A stretch of DNA of 64,000 nt from Nocardia vulneris (lineage in GTDB: Bacteria; Actinomycetota; Actinomycetes; Mycobacteriales; Mycobacteriaceae): NCBI RefSeq assembly GCF_001613425.1, contig NZ_BDCI01000017.1:434001-498000 (forward strand), written 5' to 3'. The position numbers and the translations under genes were made by a program. Each line of letters opens with the position of its first letter. Position 1 is the stretch's first letter. Below, one piece after another: positions 49,280-58,209 of the stretch. The notes beneath the pieces were generated by a model, which searched no databases, was not told the DNA's origin, and saw only the letters and a list, made by a program, of their open reading frames with translations.

Positions 49280-49365
49280 CCAAACCTCCGCGGACCTGTG
49301 GCTTTGCCGTTCGAGCATAGCTCAGATCGCACCGCCAGCCGACGATCCGACTTTAGGATTGCAGA

Positions 49366-49378
49366 ATCGTTCAACGAT
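49366..49378. promoter_or_regulatory. FadR-subfamily GntR operator ATCGTT-C-AACGAT
   Basis: A perfect 6-base inverted repeat with a single central base. Its core TCGTTCAACGA fits the TNGTNNNACNA pattern described for FadR-type GntR regulators. It lies 86 bases upstream of the GntR start and 55 upstream of the MFS start. Confidence 0.65.
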
Positions 49379-49433
49379 CCGTACGCTGCTGTGACGTAGG
49401 TCGCTCTCCTGAGCTAGAGATTTGTGAGGCAGC

Positions 49434-50711
49434 ATGACCATTTCCACCGACACTCCGGCGGACTCCGCCGGGACCTCGCAGCCGTTCGACTGGTTCCGCA
49501 CCATGAGCGCCAAGGGCAAACGCGCCTTCCTCGGCGCTTTCGGCGGATATGGCTTGGACGCCTACGACTTCCAGGTGCTGCCGCTGGCGCTCGGCGCGAT
49601 CACGTCGTACTTCGCCATCAGCTCCGGCAAGGCCGGGCTGCTCACCACCGTGACGCTGCTGGTGTCCGCACTCGGCGGCGCGCTGGCGGGTGTGCTGGCC
49701 GACAAGATCGGACGGGTGCGGACGCTGCAGCTCACCGTCGCGACCTACACCCTGTTCACCGTATTGTGCGGTTTCGCACCGAATTTCGAGACGTTGCTGG
49801 TGTTCCGGGCGTTTCAGGGCCTCGGCTTCGGCGGTGAATGGGCGGCCGGCGCCATCCTGGTCGCCGAGTACGCCCAGTCCAAATACCGGGGGCGGGCGGT
49901 GGCCTATGTGCAGAGCGCGTGGGCCGCGGGCTGGGGTCTGGCGGTGCTCGTCTACACCTTGGTCTTCCACTTCGTCGACGAGGATCTGGCCTGGCGGGTG
50001 CTGTTCTGGACCGGCGCATTGCCCGCGCTGCTGATCGTCTGGGTGCGGCGCAATCTGACCGATTCCGAAGCCGTGACCCAGCGCCGCGAATCGGCGGGCA
50101 AGCAGGCCGGATCGTTCTCCGCGATCTTCCGGCGCGACCTGCTGCGGACCACCCTGTTCGCCTCGCTGCTGGCCACCGGCGTGCAGGGCGGCTACTACAC
50201 CCTCGCGACCTGGCTGCCGACCTATCTGAAGAAGAGCAGGCACCTGAATGTCGTTGGCACGGGCGGTTATCTGTTCCTGCTGATCGGCGGCGCGTTCCTC
50301 GGCTACGTCACCGGCGGTATCCTCGCCGACCGGCTCGGGCGCAAGCGCACGATCCAGTTGTTCGCCGTGCTGTCCCTGGCCTTCATGATCGCCTACATCC
50401 AGGTCCCCGAGGGGGCGAACACCCTGGTGCTGATCCTGGGCTTCCCACTCGGATTCTGCACCGCGGCCATCTTCTCCAGCTTCGGGTCGTTCCTGTCCGA
50501 GCTGTATCCGACCGCGTCGCGCGGCACCGGACAGGGCTTCACCTACAACTTCGGGCGCGGCGTCGGCGCGATCTTCCCCACGGCCGTCGGGTTTCTGGCG
50601 TCCACCGCGTTCGGTCTGACCGGCGCGATGATGTTCGGCGCACTCGGCTACCTGATCGCCGTGCTGGCACTGTTCGGCCTGCCGGAGACCCGTGGCCGCG
50701 AACTGGCTTGA
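49434..50711 (+). CDS. MFS transporter, organic-acid symporter type
   Basis: A 425-residue major facilitator with about 12 helices. The N-terminal GAFGGYGLDAYDFQVLPLAL carries the Asp pair seen in the sialate/aromatic-acid H+ symporter groups, and GVLADKIGRVRTL is the conserved loop between helices 2 and 3; GILADRLGRKRTIQ repeats it in the second half. It leads into pxpB 10 bases downstream, and the GntR gene and operator lie just upstream. The inference is uptake of 5-oxoproline or a related carboxylate. Confidence 0.88.
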   Translation: MTISTDTPADSAGTSQPFDWFRTMSAKGKRAFLGAFGGYGLDAYDFQVLPLALGAITSYFAISSGKAGLLTTVTLLVSALGGALAGVLADKIGRVRTLQLTVATYTLFTVLCGFAPNFETLLVFRAFQGLGFGGEWAAGAILVAEYAQSKYRGRAVAYVQSAWAAGWGLAVLVYTLVFHFVDEDLAWRVLFWTGALPALLIVWVRRNLTDSEAVTQRRESAGKQAGSFSAIFRRDLLRTTLFASLLATGVQGGYYTLATWLPTYLKKSRHLNVVGTGGYLFLLIGGAFLGYVTGGILADRLGRKRTIQLFAVLSLAFMIAYIQVPEGANTLVLILGFPLGFCTAAIFSSFGSFLSELYPTASRGTGQGFTYNFGRGVGAIFPTAVGFLASTAFGLTGAMMFGALGYLIAVLALFGLPETRGRELA

Positions 50712-50721
50712 GCGAGAAGGG

Positions 50722-51378
50722 ATGCCGGTGATCACCGTGCCGCTGCGGATACTGCCCGCGGGTGACCGTTCGCTGCTGGTCGCCCCCGCGGACCACGCCG
50801 ATCTCGTCGCCTTCGTCGACCTGTTGCGGTGCGAATTGCCCGACGGGGTGCACGATGTGCTGCCCGCGGCGCAGACGGTGCTGGTCACCCTGACCGACAC
50901 CGCGGACGGCCGGGCCGTGGAAAACGGCCTGCGCCAACTGTTCCGGCGCGCGCAGTCACCCGAGCGGGCGACATCCGAAGCGCCGGTGCCCGCCGCGATC
51001 ATCATCCCGGTCCGCTACGACGGACCGGACCTGGCCGCCGTCGCGGCACTGCTCGGCACCGACACCCGCGCGGTCGTCGAGGCCCACACGAAGGCGCAAT
51101 GGCGGTGCGCCTTCGTGGGATTCGCGCCGGGCTTCGGTTATCTGGAGAGCACGGACACCGGGCTCGCGGTGCCGCGGCGAGCCGAGTCCCGCACCTCGGT
51201 GCCCGCGGGCTCGGTAGCATTGGCCGACGGGTACAGCGCCGTCTATCCGCGGCGCTCACCCGGCGGCTGGCAGATCATCGGCACCACCGACTTTCGCCTG
51301 TGGGACCTCACCCGGACCGAACCGTCCCTGTTACGTCCGGGCACCCGAGTCCGTTTCACCGAGGAGGCCGCCGCGTGA
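50722..51378 (+). CDS. pxpB: 5-oxoprolinase subunit B (PxpB)
   Basis: A 218-residue protein of the PxpB/KipI/allophanate-hydrolase-subunit-1 family. The mark GFAPGFGYL is present, with VPRRAESRTSVPAGSVALADGYSAVYPRRSPGGW as the second conserved block (landmark about 148-180). PxpA, PxpB and PxpC together hydrolyse 5-oxoproline to glutamate with ATP; PxpB and PxpC form a complex. I chose ATG 50722 because it follows AGAAGGG and the MFS stop; an in-frame ATG at 50692 lies inside the MFS gene. Overlaps pxpC by four bases. Confidence 0.9.
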   Translation: MPVITVPLRILPAGDRSLLVAPADHADLVAFVDLLRCELPDGVHDVLPAAQTVLVTLTDTADGRAVENGLRQLFRRAQSPERATSEAPVPAAIIIPVRYDGPDLAAVAALLGTDTRAVVEAHTKAQWRCAFVGFAPGFGYLESTDTGLAVPRRAESRTSVPAGSVALADGYSAVYPRRSPGGWQIIGTTDFRLWDLTRTEPSLLRPGTRVRFTEEAAA

Positions 51379-52259
51379 GTGCGGGACATGCCGCGTTACG
51401 GGTCGACGCCGCCGGGGCATTGAGCACCATCCAGGATCTGGGCCGGCCCGGCTGGTTCGCCATCGGCGTCGGCGTGTCCGGTGCGGCCGACCGCGGTGCG
51501 CTGAAGCTGGCCAATCGGCTGGTCGGTAACCCCGAGCACGCGGCGGGCATCGAAACACTGCTCGGCGGACTGGAATTGACGGCTCTCGCGCCGATCCTGC
51601 TGACGGTCACCGGCGCCGACGCGCCGATCACGGTGGACGGCGTCCCGCAGGCGCGCGCCGCCGTGCTCGCGCTGGCGGCCGGTGAGCAGCTGAAGCTCGG
51701 CATGGCCGCGGCGGGCCTGCGGGCCTACGTGGGGGTGCGCGGCGGCATCGCGGCCGAACCGGTGCTCGGCTCGTGCAGTACGGACACGCTGGCCGGGCTG
51801 GGGCCGGCGGCACTGGCGGACGGGGCCGAGCTCGCGGTGGGATCCGCGCGGACCTACCCGTGGCCGAATGTCGCTGTGGCACCGGTGCCTTCGCCCGACA
51901 CCGCGACCGTCGAGGTCCGCGTGCTACTCGGCCCGCGCGACGACTGGTTCACCGATCCGCGGGCGCTGTGCACCGGCACCTGGGCGATGACCGACCGCGC
52001 CGATCGCGTCGGTGTGCGGCTGACCCGGGTGGGCGAGCATCCCCCGCTGACCCGGATCAACGACAAGGAACTGCCCACCGAGGGCATGGCACTCGGCGCC
52101 ATCCAGGTACAGCCGAGCGGTGAACCCGTCGTCTTCCTCGCCGACCACCCGATCACCGGCGGCTATCCGGTCGTCGGCACGGTCGTCAGCGCCGATGTGG
52201 ACCTACTGGCCCAGTTGCGGCCGGGCCAGCAGTTGCGGTTCCGGCTCGTCGCGCCCTGA
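51375..52259 (+). CDS. pxpC: 5-oxoprolinase subunit C / biotin-dependent carboxylase-like (PxpC)
   Basis: A 294-residue protein of the PxpC/KipA/AHS2 family. Characteristic stretches are STIQDLGRPGWFAIGVGVSGAAD, ANRLVGNPEHAAGIE, YVGVRGGI and the C-terminal IQVQPSGEPVVFLADHPITGGYPVVG (landmarks). The GTG start overlaps the pxpB stop (GTGA). PxpA (LamB/YcsF family) is not in the window, so the complete enzyme would need a distant pxpA or the pair acts on another lactam or urea-like substrate. Confidence 0.9.
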   Translation: MSAGHAALRVDAAGALSTIQDLGRPGWFAIGVGVSGAADRGALKLANRLVGNPEHAAGIETLLGGLELTALAPILLTVTGADAPITVDGVPQARAAVLALAAGEQLKLGMAAAGLRAYVGVRGGIAAEPVLGSCSTDTLAGLGPAALADGAELAVGSARTYPWPNVAVAPVPSPDTATVEVRVLLGPRDDWFTDPRALCTGTWAMTDRADRVGVRLTRVGEHPPLTRINDKELPTEGMALGAIQVQPSGEPVVFLADHPITGGYPVVGTVVSADVDLLAQLRPGQQLRFRLVAP

Positions 52260-52306
52260 GAACCGCCCGCACGCGCGTCGGCGCGCTCGGACACTCGGGG
52301 CAATAT

Positions 52307-52336
52307 CTGTGCATTTACGGTTACATATATGCACAG
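52307..52336. promoter_or_regulatory. Inverted repeat CTGTGCAT-N14-ATGCACAG
   Basis: Perfect 8-base arms at 52307-52314 and 52329-52336 in an AT-rich stretch, about 175 bases upstream of the secreted lipase gene. It is the strongest dyad in this 250-base gap and may be an operator for the lipase. Confidence 0.5.
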
Positions 52337-52509
52337 TGCACAGCGGAGGATGGGCAAATACTGAGCGAGTGCGTAGTGACACCCAGGTAACGGGTCGGGT
52401 GGAATGAGTGCTCGTTCGGTCGGTCGGGCACTCCCCCTGAGTCCCGGTTGGCGGCCGCCGCGCGCGGCCCCTGGCTCAGGTGCCCATCAAAGCTCATGAG
52501 GAAGACGCA

Positions 52510-53826
52510 ATGCTGCCCTGCTTTCGTTCTGCGACCTTCGCCGTCGGTCTCACCCTCGCTGCCGCGCTCACCGTGACCGGGACGGCGACCGCCGCCCCGG
52601 ATGCGCCCGGAAATCCGGCGCCCACCTGGCCGAACCGGCCGGACGAGAACCAATTCCCGCCGCTGCCCAGCGAAACCGATATCTACCGGTTCATCCCGGT
52701 GCCCATGCCGGGCGAGGACCGGTGGTACGACGATCCGGCCGACCTCGGCGCCTACGCGAACGGCGATGTCATCCGCAAACGGGTGGTGACGAGCTATCTG
52801 CTCGGCGTGCCGTGGCCGCCGGTGCACACCGAACAGATCCTCTACCGCAGCACCGACAGCCACGATCGGCCGATCACCACCGCGACCACCGTGCTGATCC
52901 CGGGCATCCCCTGGCTCGGGCCCACGCCGCGGCCGGTCATCTCTTACCAGGAAGCGATCGACGGCCTCGATCCGGCGTGCAATCCCTCGCACACGCTGCG
53001 CGCGGGCACGATGAAGGAAACCCAGCTGCTGCTGCAGTTCCTCGCCGAAGGCATGGCGGTGTCGGTGCCCGACTTCAATGGCAAGACCAGCACCACGCTC
53101 GCGCCGAGCGAGGGCCGGATGGTGCTCGACGGCGCTCGGGCGGTCCGCCGGGCCGGACTCGGGCTGGCCGACGCGCCGGTGGGGCTGTGGGGCTACTCCG
53201 GTGGTGGCAGCGCCACGGCCTGGGCGGCCGAGCTGCATCGCAGCTACGCCCCGGAACTGCCGGTCAAGGGCAGCGCCCAGGGCGGTGTGCCCGGAGACAA
53301 GCACGCGATGACGCAGTTCGCCATGGACGCGGGCCCCGGCATCGCGGGACAGTCCGATTTCGTCGGCTGGATCTGGCTGATCGGGCTGTCCAGAGAGTTC
53401 CCGGACGAGCTGCCGCTGGAAAAGTTCCTCACCCCCGACGGCATGACCGTCGCCAACGACATCTCGCACCGCTGCCTCTACACCGCGGCGGCCACCGGAG
53501 CGTGGCGACCACTGAAGAACTACCTGAAGGACCCGCAGGCCTTCCTCGACCCGGATGTCCAGTCGGTGTTGCAACGCGACAGCCTCGGCTACGGGGACAC
53601 ACCGGATGTGCCGATCGCCATGTGGCACTCCACCACCGATCCGATCATCCCGATCCCCTCGATCGAACCGGTCGTGCAGCGTTACTGCGCCGCGGGCGCC
53701 AACCTGCGCTTCTTCAGAGTCCCCGCCTCGGAACATATTTCGGCCGAACTCCTCGGCTACGAACCCTCGTTGCTGTGGCTCACCGCGGTCGTCGCGGGCG
53801 CCGATCCCGGCCCGACCACCTGCTGA
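52510..53826 (+). CDS. Secreted lipase (LIP family)
   Basis: A 438-residue exported hydrolase. A signal peptide is clear (FAVGLTLAAALTVTGTATA, cut near ATAAP). The nucleophile elbow is GYSGGG, preceded by PVGLWGY; an aspartate in STTDPIIPI and a histidine in ASEHISAE complete a likely triad. The layout matches the Candida-lipase-A-like secretory lipases common in Nocardia and mycobacteria. ATG 52510 has GAGGAAG upstream and begins at the signal peptide; the in-frame ATG at 52480 adds ten polar residues. Confidence 0.9.
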   Translation: MLPCFRSATFAVGLTLAAALTVTGTATAAPDAPGNPAPTWPNRPDENQFPPLPSETDIYRFIPVPMPGEDRWYDDPADLGAYANGDVIRKRVVTSYLLGVPWPPVHTEQILYRSTDSHDRPITTATTVLIPGIPWLGPTPRPVISYQEAIDGLDPACNPSHTLRAGTMKETQLLLQFLAEGMAVSVPDFNGKTSTTLAPSEGRMVLDGARAVRRAGLGLADAPVGLWGYSGGGSATAWAAELHRSYAPELPVKGSAQGGVPGDKHAMTQFAMDAGPGIAGQSDFVGWIWLIGLSREFPDELPLEKFLTPDGMTVANDISHRCLYTAAATGAWRPLKNYLKDPQAFLDPDVQSVLQRDSLGYGDTPDVPIAMWHSTTDPIIPIPSIEPVVQRYCAAGANLRFFRVPASEHISAELLGYEPSLLWLTAVVAGADPGPTTC

Positions 53827-54009
53827 TCCCCCGGTTTCCCCGCAGCACAGCTCTAGCACGACCGTCCCAGTCAGTCGTATGATCGAACTCGTTTCCCGCT
53901 CGGCCCTGTAGACAGCAATGTAATTGCCACGCCGACAAGCGAATTCGCCGGATGGGGACGTCCGAAGTGCTTGTCGCGCCGGCTATTCGAGGACTTCGAG
54001 GAGAGCATC

Positions 54010-54903
54010 ATGCGTACCGAAGGTGATACCTGGGACATCGTCAGCAGCGTGGGGATGACCGCGCTGCAGGTCGCGGCCGCCCGCGCGATCGAGACCGGAC
54101 GGCCCGACGCCCTGATCCGCGACGAATACGCCGCGCTGTTCGTCGAGGCGGCCGGCGACCCGGCCACGATAGCGTTGATCCGAGACGCCCAACGGTCGCA
54201 GGGCACGCCGCTGATGGACGGTTACCTCGGCTTACGCAGCAAGTTCTTCGACGATCTGTTCCTGTCCGCGGGACAGTCGGGCGTCCGGCAGGCGGTGATC
54301 CTGGCCGCGGGGCTGGACGCGCGCGCCTACCGGCTGGACTGGCCGCAAGGTTCGACCGTCTACGAGATCGACCAACCGCAGGTACTCGACTTCAAACGCC
54401 AGGTGCTCACCGCGGCCGGCGCCGTCCCCCGCGCGGATCGCCGGGAAGTCGCCGTCGATCTCCGCGACGATTGGCCCGCCGCACTCCTGGCCGCCGGGTT
54501 CGATCCGGCCGTCCCCACGGTCTGGTCGGCCGAGGGGCTGCTCCCCTATCTGCCGGGGGCGGCGCAGGACGCCCTGTTCCACCGCATCGATCACCTGTCC
54601 GCACCGGGCAGCAGTCTGGCCACCGACACCTTCGACAACTCGGTCGATCTGCATCAGGTCACCGCATACCAAGCCGAACACCTGCGCGACACGGTTTATG
54701 ACAAGGTCGACTTCGGCGCTCTCTTCTACACCGACGACCGCGCCGACGCCGAAAGCTGGCTCATCGCGCAGGGGTGGACCGCCAGCGCACTCCGGCCCGA
54801 GCAGCTGACCGAGATCTACCACCGAGCCGCTCCGGTGCTCCCGGAACCGTTCAGTCGGATGATGGACGGCATCCGATACCTGAGCGCCCGCAAACCCGCT
54901 TGA
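54010..54903 (+). CDS. SAM-dependent methyltransferase (leucine carboxyl methyltransferase-like)
   Basis: A 297-residue methyltransferase of the mycobacterial-type TIGR00027/LCMT-like family, of which Mycobacteriales carry many copies. Typical segments are SVGMTALQVAAARAIETGRPDALIRDEYA (landmark, 14-42), LAAGLDARAYRLDWP for SAM binding, VYEIDQPQVLDFK with the acidic SAM contact, and WSAEGLLPYLP. ATG 54010 has GAGGAG upstream. It stands alone between the lipase and the convergent DinB gene. The methyl acceptor is unknown. Confidence 0.9.
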   Translation: MRTEGDTWDIVSSVGMTALQVAAARAIETGRPDALIRDEYAALFVEAAGDPATIALIRDAQRSQGTPLMDGYLGLRSKFFDDLFLSAGQSGVRQAVILAAGLDARAYRLDWPQGSTVYEIDQPQVLDFKRQVLTAAGAVPRADRREVAVDLRDDWPAALLAAGFDPAVPTVWSAEGLLPYLPGAAQDALFHRIDHLSAPGSSLATDTFDNSVDLHQVTAYQAEHLRDTVYDKVDFGALFYTDDRADAESWLIAQGWTASALRPEQLTEIYHRAAPVLPEPFSRMMDGIRYLSARKPA

Positions 54904-54933
54904 GTAGTCACCAGCCGTGCGCGGGCGGCCCGT

Positions 54934-55581
54934 TCATCGCCGGTCGGCCAGCACCGCGGCCCCCGGCCCGGTGAGCAGTGCGTCCGCGGGGCGGCCGGTA
55001 GCGAGCAGCAGCAGCGCCCCCGCGGTACCGTGCACCTGCGCTCCCGCACCCGCGGACCACTCGGCGTCGGTGGCGACCAGCTGCACGCCCGCCAACCGCT
55101 CGGCGATCCCGAACCGGCCCGCCGTCGCCCAGACCCGTTGCAGCGCAACCTTTGCCGCCGCCGCGGGCATCGGGTGCTCGAGGCCCAGCGGTACGGCGAC
55201 GTCCTGAGCGTGCACCAGCACGTCCAGCAGCCGGTCGGCGGGTACGGTGCCGATCGGGACGAACCGCGCGGGCACGCTCGCGCGCAGTTGCGCGAGCAAC
55301 TCCCGTGTCCCGACCCGGTCCGCGTGCCGGATCGCGACCTCACACAGCGCCCGGTCGACATTGCCACGCGCCCGGGCCAGATTCACCAGGATCCAGCCGA
55401 GATGGGCGCGGGTGGTCTGCACGGTGTGCGCGACCACGTCGCGGACCCGCCACTGCGAGCAGAGAGACGGGTGATCCCATTGCTCCTCGGTGAGTCCCGC
55501 CAGCAGGTCCGCGAGTGCGGCTCGTTCGGCGGCGGTCGCCCGCCAAATGTCCTCGGTGGTCATGGATCCGGTGTGTCGCAT
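54934..55581 (-). CDS. DinB/mycothiol-dependent maleylpyruvate isomerase family protein
   Basis: A 215-residue protein of the TIGR03083/DinB_2 type. The N-terminal helix bundle shows ERAALADLLAGLTEEQWDHPSLCSQWRVRDVVAHT, with His of VVAH as a likely metal ligand, and DVLVHAQDVAVPLG with the second His region. The family uses mycothiol as cofactor in some members. The start at 55581 follows a GAGAGGGAC ribosome site; starts at 55602 and 55563 lack one. It is divergent from a MerR regulator with a shared dyad-rich region. Confidence 0.83.
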   Translation of the reverse strand: MRHTGSMTTEDIWRATAAERAALADLLAGLTEEQWDHPSLCSQWRVRDVVAHTVQTTRAHLGWILVNLARARGNVDRALCEVAIRHADRVGTRELLAQLRASVPARFVPIGTVPADRLLDVLVHAQDVAVPLGLEHPMPAAAAKVALQRVWATAGRFGIAERLAGVQLVATDAEWSAGAGAQVHGTAGALLLLATGRPADALLTGPGAAVLADRR

Positions 55582-55604
55582 CGGTAAGTCCCTCTCGCTC
55601 ATGG

Positions 55605-55643
55605 TTGCACTACCTTAGGAACTCCAGCCGAGTGGAGGTGCAA
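55605..55643. promoter_or_regulatory. Nested dyad between DinB-type gene and MerR regulator
   Basis: Outer arms TTGCAC (55605-55610) and GTGCAA (55638-55643), inner arms CTCCA (55622-55626) and TGGAG (55633-55637), all symmetric about nearly the same centre. MerR regulators bind dyads within a long-spaced promoter, so this is the likely control site. The inner right arm also forms part of the regulator's ribosome site. Confidence 0.5.
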
Positions 55644-55649
55644 GCTGCT

Positions 55650-56570
55650 GTGACCGAGGACACATCCACCCGGGTGGCCGGCATCGGCGAAGTGGCCGAG
55701 CGGACCGGCGTTTCCGTGCGCACCATCCGGTTCTATTGCGACAGTGGCGTTCTCGACCACCGCCGGACCGGGGCCGGCCACCGGGTCTTCGACCTGCCGG
55801 CCGCGATCGATCAAGTGCTGCTGGTGCGCAGGCTGCGGGCACTCGATGTGCCGCTGCCCACGATCGTGCGGGTGCTCGGCGGCGCCGAATCCCTCGGCAC
55901 GGCGGTCGCGGTAGAGCGGGCGGCCGTCGAAGCCGAGCTCGACGCGTTGCGGTGGCGCCGGGCGGCATTGCTCGCCATCGAGCACGCATCCCCTGACGCA
56001 CGCACCGAGCGCGTGGCTCTGCTTGCGGCAGCGCATGATCGGGACACCGTGCTCGATACGCTGGTCGCGCTGTGGCGTCCCATCCTCGGCACCCTGCCCG
56101 GCGGACTGTTCGATTCGTTCATCGATATGCACGCGCCGCTACCGGGGGAACCGGAGCCGGGACACGTGCTCGCATATGCCGAACTCAGCGCTCTCGCGAC
56201 CGACGCGCACGTCAAAACCGCAATGGCACACCAGATCTGGCGATCCAACCGAGCGGACGTCGGCGATCAGCGACAGCTGGTGACGGCGGTGGCACAGGTC
56301 TGCGAAGCGGCGGCACCGCTCGTCGCCGCGGCGGAACAGCCGCGCGCCGGAACCGTACTCGACCAGTACGTGGCCGCGCACGCGGCGGCCCGCGGGCGCC
56401 GAGACACGCCGCGATTCCGCCGGGAACTGCTCGTCGACGCGACGGACCCGGATCCCCGGCTACAGCGCTACTGGCGACTCACCGCGCAGGTCACGGGCGT
56501 CACCGCCACGATCGGCGCGATCCACCACTGGATGTTCGACGCGTTGCGCTGCTCGGTGCGCACCGAGTAA
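55650..56570 (+). CDS. MerR-family transcriptional regulator
   Basis: A 306-residue regulator. The N-terminal MerR winged helix is clear (GIGEVAERTGVSVRTIRFYCDSGVL, HRVFDLPAAIDQVLLVRRLRALD), followed by a coiled coil and a helical C-terminal effector domain of about 180 residues. The start is GTG 55650, which has GGAGG 11 bases upstream; the frame is open further upstream but over the divergent gene. It most likely controls itself and the divergent DinB-type gene. Confidence 0.88.
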   Translation: MTEDTSTRVAGIGEVAERTGVSVRTIRFYCDSGVLDHRRTGAGHRVFDLPAAIDQVLLVRRLRALDVPLPTIVRVLGGAESLGTAVAVERAAVEAELDALRWRRAALLAIEHASPDARTERVALLAAAHDRDTVLDTLVALWRPILGTLPGGLFDSFIDMHAPLPGEPEPGHVLAYAELSALATDAHVKTAMAHQIWRSNRADVGDQRQLVTAVAQVCEAAAPLVAAAEQPRAGTVLDQYVAAHAAARGRRDTPRFRRELLVDATDPDPRLQRYWRLTAQVTGVTATIGAIHHWMFDALRCSVRTE

Positions 56571-56607
56571 CGAAGCGGGCCGGACGATCCGGTTTCCCGT
56601 TCCGCGC

Positions 56608-58209
56608 TCAGCGATCGCGTCCCGCGGCGGGCGAGGTCTTGCGGTTGGTGCGGGCCCGCCGACGTGCCGCCTGCAGTTCGGCGAGTTCCTGCTCGAGGAT
56701 CTCGGCGATGCGGAACTGGCCGGTGTCGTGGATCTCCGGGGTCGGCAGCGCATCCTTGGCATCGGCTGCCCCGCCGGGCTTTTCGGTGTCCGGACGCTTG
56801 ATCGCCGCCGTCGTCGCGGCGGCCGACTGTGCCGCGGCGGCCGGCTTCGTCACCGGGGTGGCCGGCTTGGCCGGGGTCACCTCCGGTGCAGCGGGCTTGA
56901 CGGCGCCGTTCTTGGCCGCCGGGCTCGCCGCGGCCGGCTTGGGCTCGGCCGTACGCTTCTCGGTGCTCGCCGCGGCGGGCTTGCTCTTCGCGGCGGGCAG
57001 CTCGGCGGACTTCCCGTTCCTGGCCGGCGCCGTGGCGGCGACCTCGGTGCCGTTCGGCACCGTGCGGAGCTCGGAATCGCCTGCGGTGCGCCCGTTCTCG
57101 GCGGTGGCCGCGAACGCGGTGGCGCTGTCGGCCTCGACGAGCTTGTCCAGCGCGGCGAGCTTCTCGTAGGTCGAGGTCGCCTCGAACGCGGTCGCGCCGC
57201 GGAACGCCGAGCCCGACACCGCGGGCTTCTTCTCGGTGACGGCGTCGTCGTCCTGCACCACGACATCGATCTCCGGATCGACGACGGCGGTACTCGGGCC
57301 GGCGCCCAACTCCGCCAGCGGATCCGGCTCCGGCTCGACGGTGAGTTCGGCGATCGCGCTCGCCGCCATCACATCCGAGGTCCGGCGGTCCATCCGGTAG
57401 CTGGCGATCGGCGGCAGCGTGCGCCGGATCTGCTCGGCCGGATCGGGCAGGTCGCGCACCTGCTCGGTGGCCCGGTGGATCGCGAGACCGTAGCGGGCGC
57501 TGGCCGCGTCGTGAATCAGCAGTGCCACACCGATCATCACGGGCGCGACGGCGTGCACGGCGGCGTCGTACCACTGCTCCGCGCGCACGTACGGGTAGGT
57601 GTTCAGGGTGACGGTCAGCGACAGCAGCGCGACCTCGGCGGCGACGACCTGCTTGCGGTTGTCGACGATGCCCCATTCGGCCACCTTGTTGGTGCCGATC
57701 ATGATGATGATCAAGCAGACGCTGATCATCGCCTCCAGCAGATAGCTGAACCAGAACAGCGGATCGTCGGCCCCGCCGGGCGCGATGTTCTGCTGCACGT
57801 TCACTGCCGACCACAGCATGCCCGCGCCGACGACGCCCGCCAGGGCGCGCAACGACCAGGACCGATGCCGGTACAACGAGGCCAGTTTGGCATGCGGGCT
57901 CGACTCACGGCGCTGTGACGCAATGGCCTTGCGGGCCATCAGGAGATCTCGCATGTCGGCCTTTTCGATGGCTTCGGTGGTCTGCCTGGCGCGGTCGGCC
58001 GCCGACGCGGCGGCCTGAGCCTCTTTCCAGCGCTGACCACGATCCTGGCCGCGAATCCGCTCGGCTAGCTCGCGTTCCGCCTGCAGCTCGTCCTCGGACA
58101 GCGCTTCGGTCAACGCGGGATCGAATTGGTATGCCAGCCGGCCACGAGCCTTTTCGACCCGCTTCGCCAGCTGCGTGACCTCGTCCTCGATGGGATGCTG
58201 GATGGTCAT
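56608..58209 (-). CDS. DUF2637-like membrane protein with Ala/Pro/Lys-rich tail
   Basis: A 533-residue protein. It has an N-terminal charged helical part (about 1-105), four membrane helices (about 115-235, including LAGVVGAGMLWSAVNVQQNIA, FWFSYLLEAMISVCLIIIMIG), then a soluble segment and a 170-residue tail rich in Ala, Pro and Lys (KPAAASTEKRTAEPKPAAAS type). The NVQQNIAPGG...WFSYLLEAMISV core recalls the DUF2637/transfer proteins of actinomycete conjugative elements, but no relaxase, FtsK-type translocase or integrase accompanies it here. Function unknown; the tail resembles histone-like linkers. Start ATG 58209 has no strong ribosome site. Confidence 0.72.
   Translation of the reverse strand: MTIQHPIEDEVTQLAKRVEKARGRLAYQFDPALTEALSEDELQAERELAERIRGQDRGQRWKEAQAAASAADRARQTTEAIEKADMRDLLMARKAIASQRRESSPHAKLASLYRHRSWSLRALAGVVGAGMLWSAVNVQQNIAPGGADDPLFWFSYLLEAMISVCLIIIMIGTNKVAEWGIVDNRKQVVAAEVALLSLTVTLNTYPYVRAEQWYDAAVHAVAPVMIGVALLIHDAASARYGLAIHRATEQVRDLPDPAEQIRRTLPPIASYRMDRRTSDVMAASAIAELTVEPEPDPLAELGAGPSTAVVDPEIDVVVQDDDAVTEKKPAVSGSAFRGATAFEATSTYEKLAALDKLVEADSATAFAATAENGRTAGDSELRTVPNGTEVAATAPARNGKSAELPAAKSKPAAASTEKRTAEPKPAAASPAAKNGAVKPAAPEVTPAKPATPVTKPAAAAQSAAATTAAIKRPDTEKPGGAADAKDALPTPEIHDTGQFRIAEILEQELAELQAARRRARTNRKTSPAAGRDR

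Noticed and set aside
56608-58209. Integrated conjugative element
   Set aside because: No integrase, relaxase, translocase, replication gene or flanking direct repeat was seen; one membrane gene is not enough.
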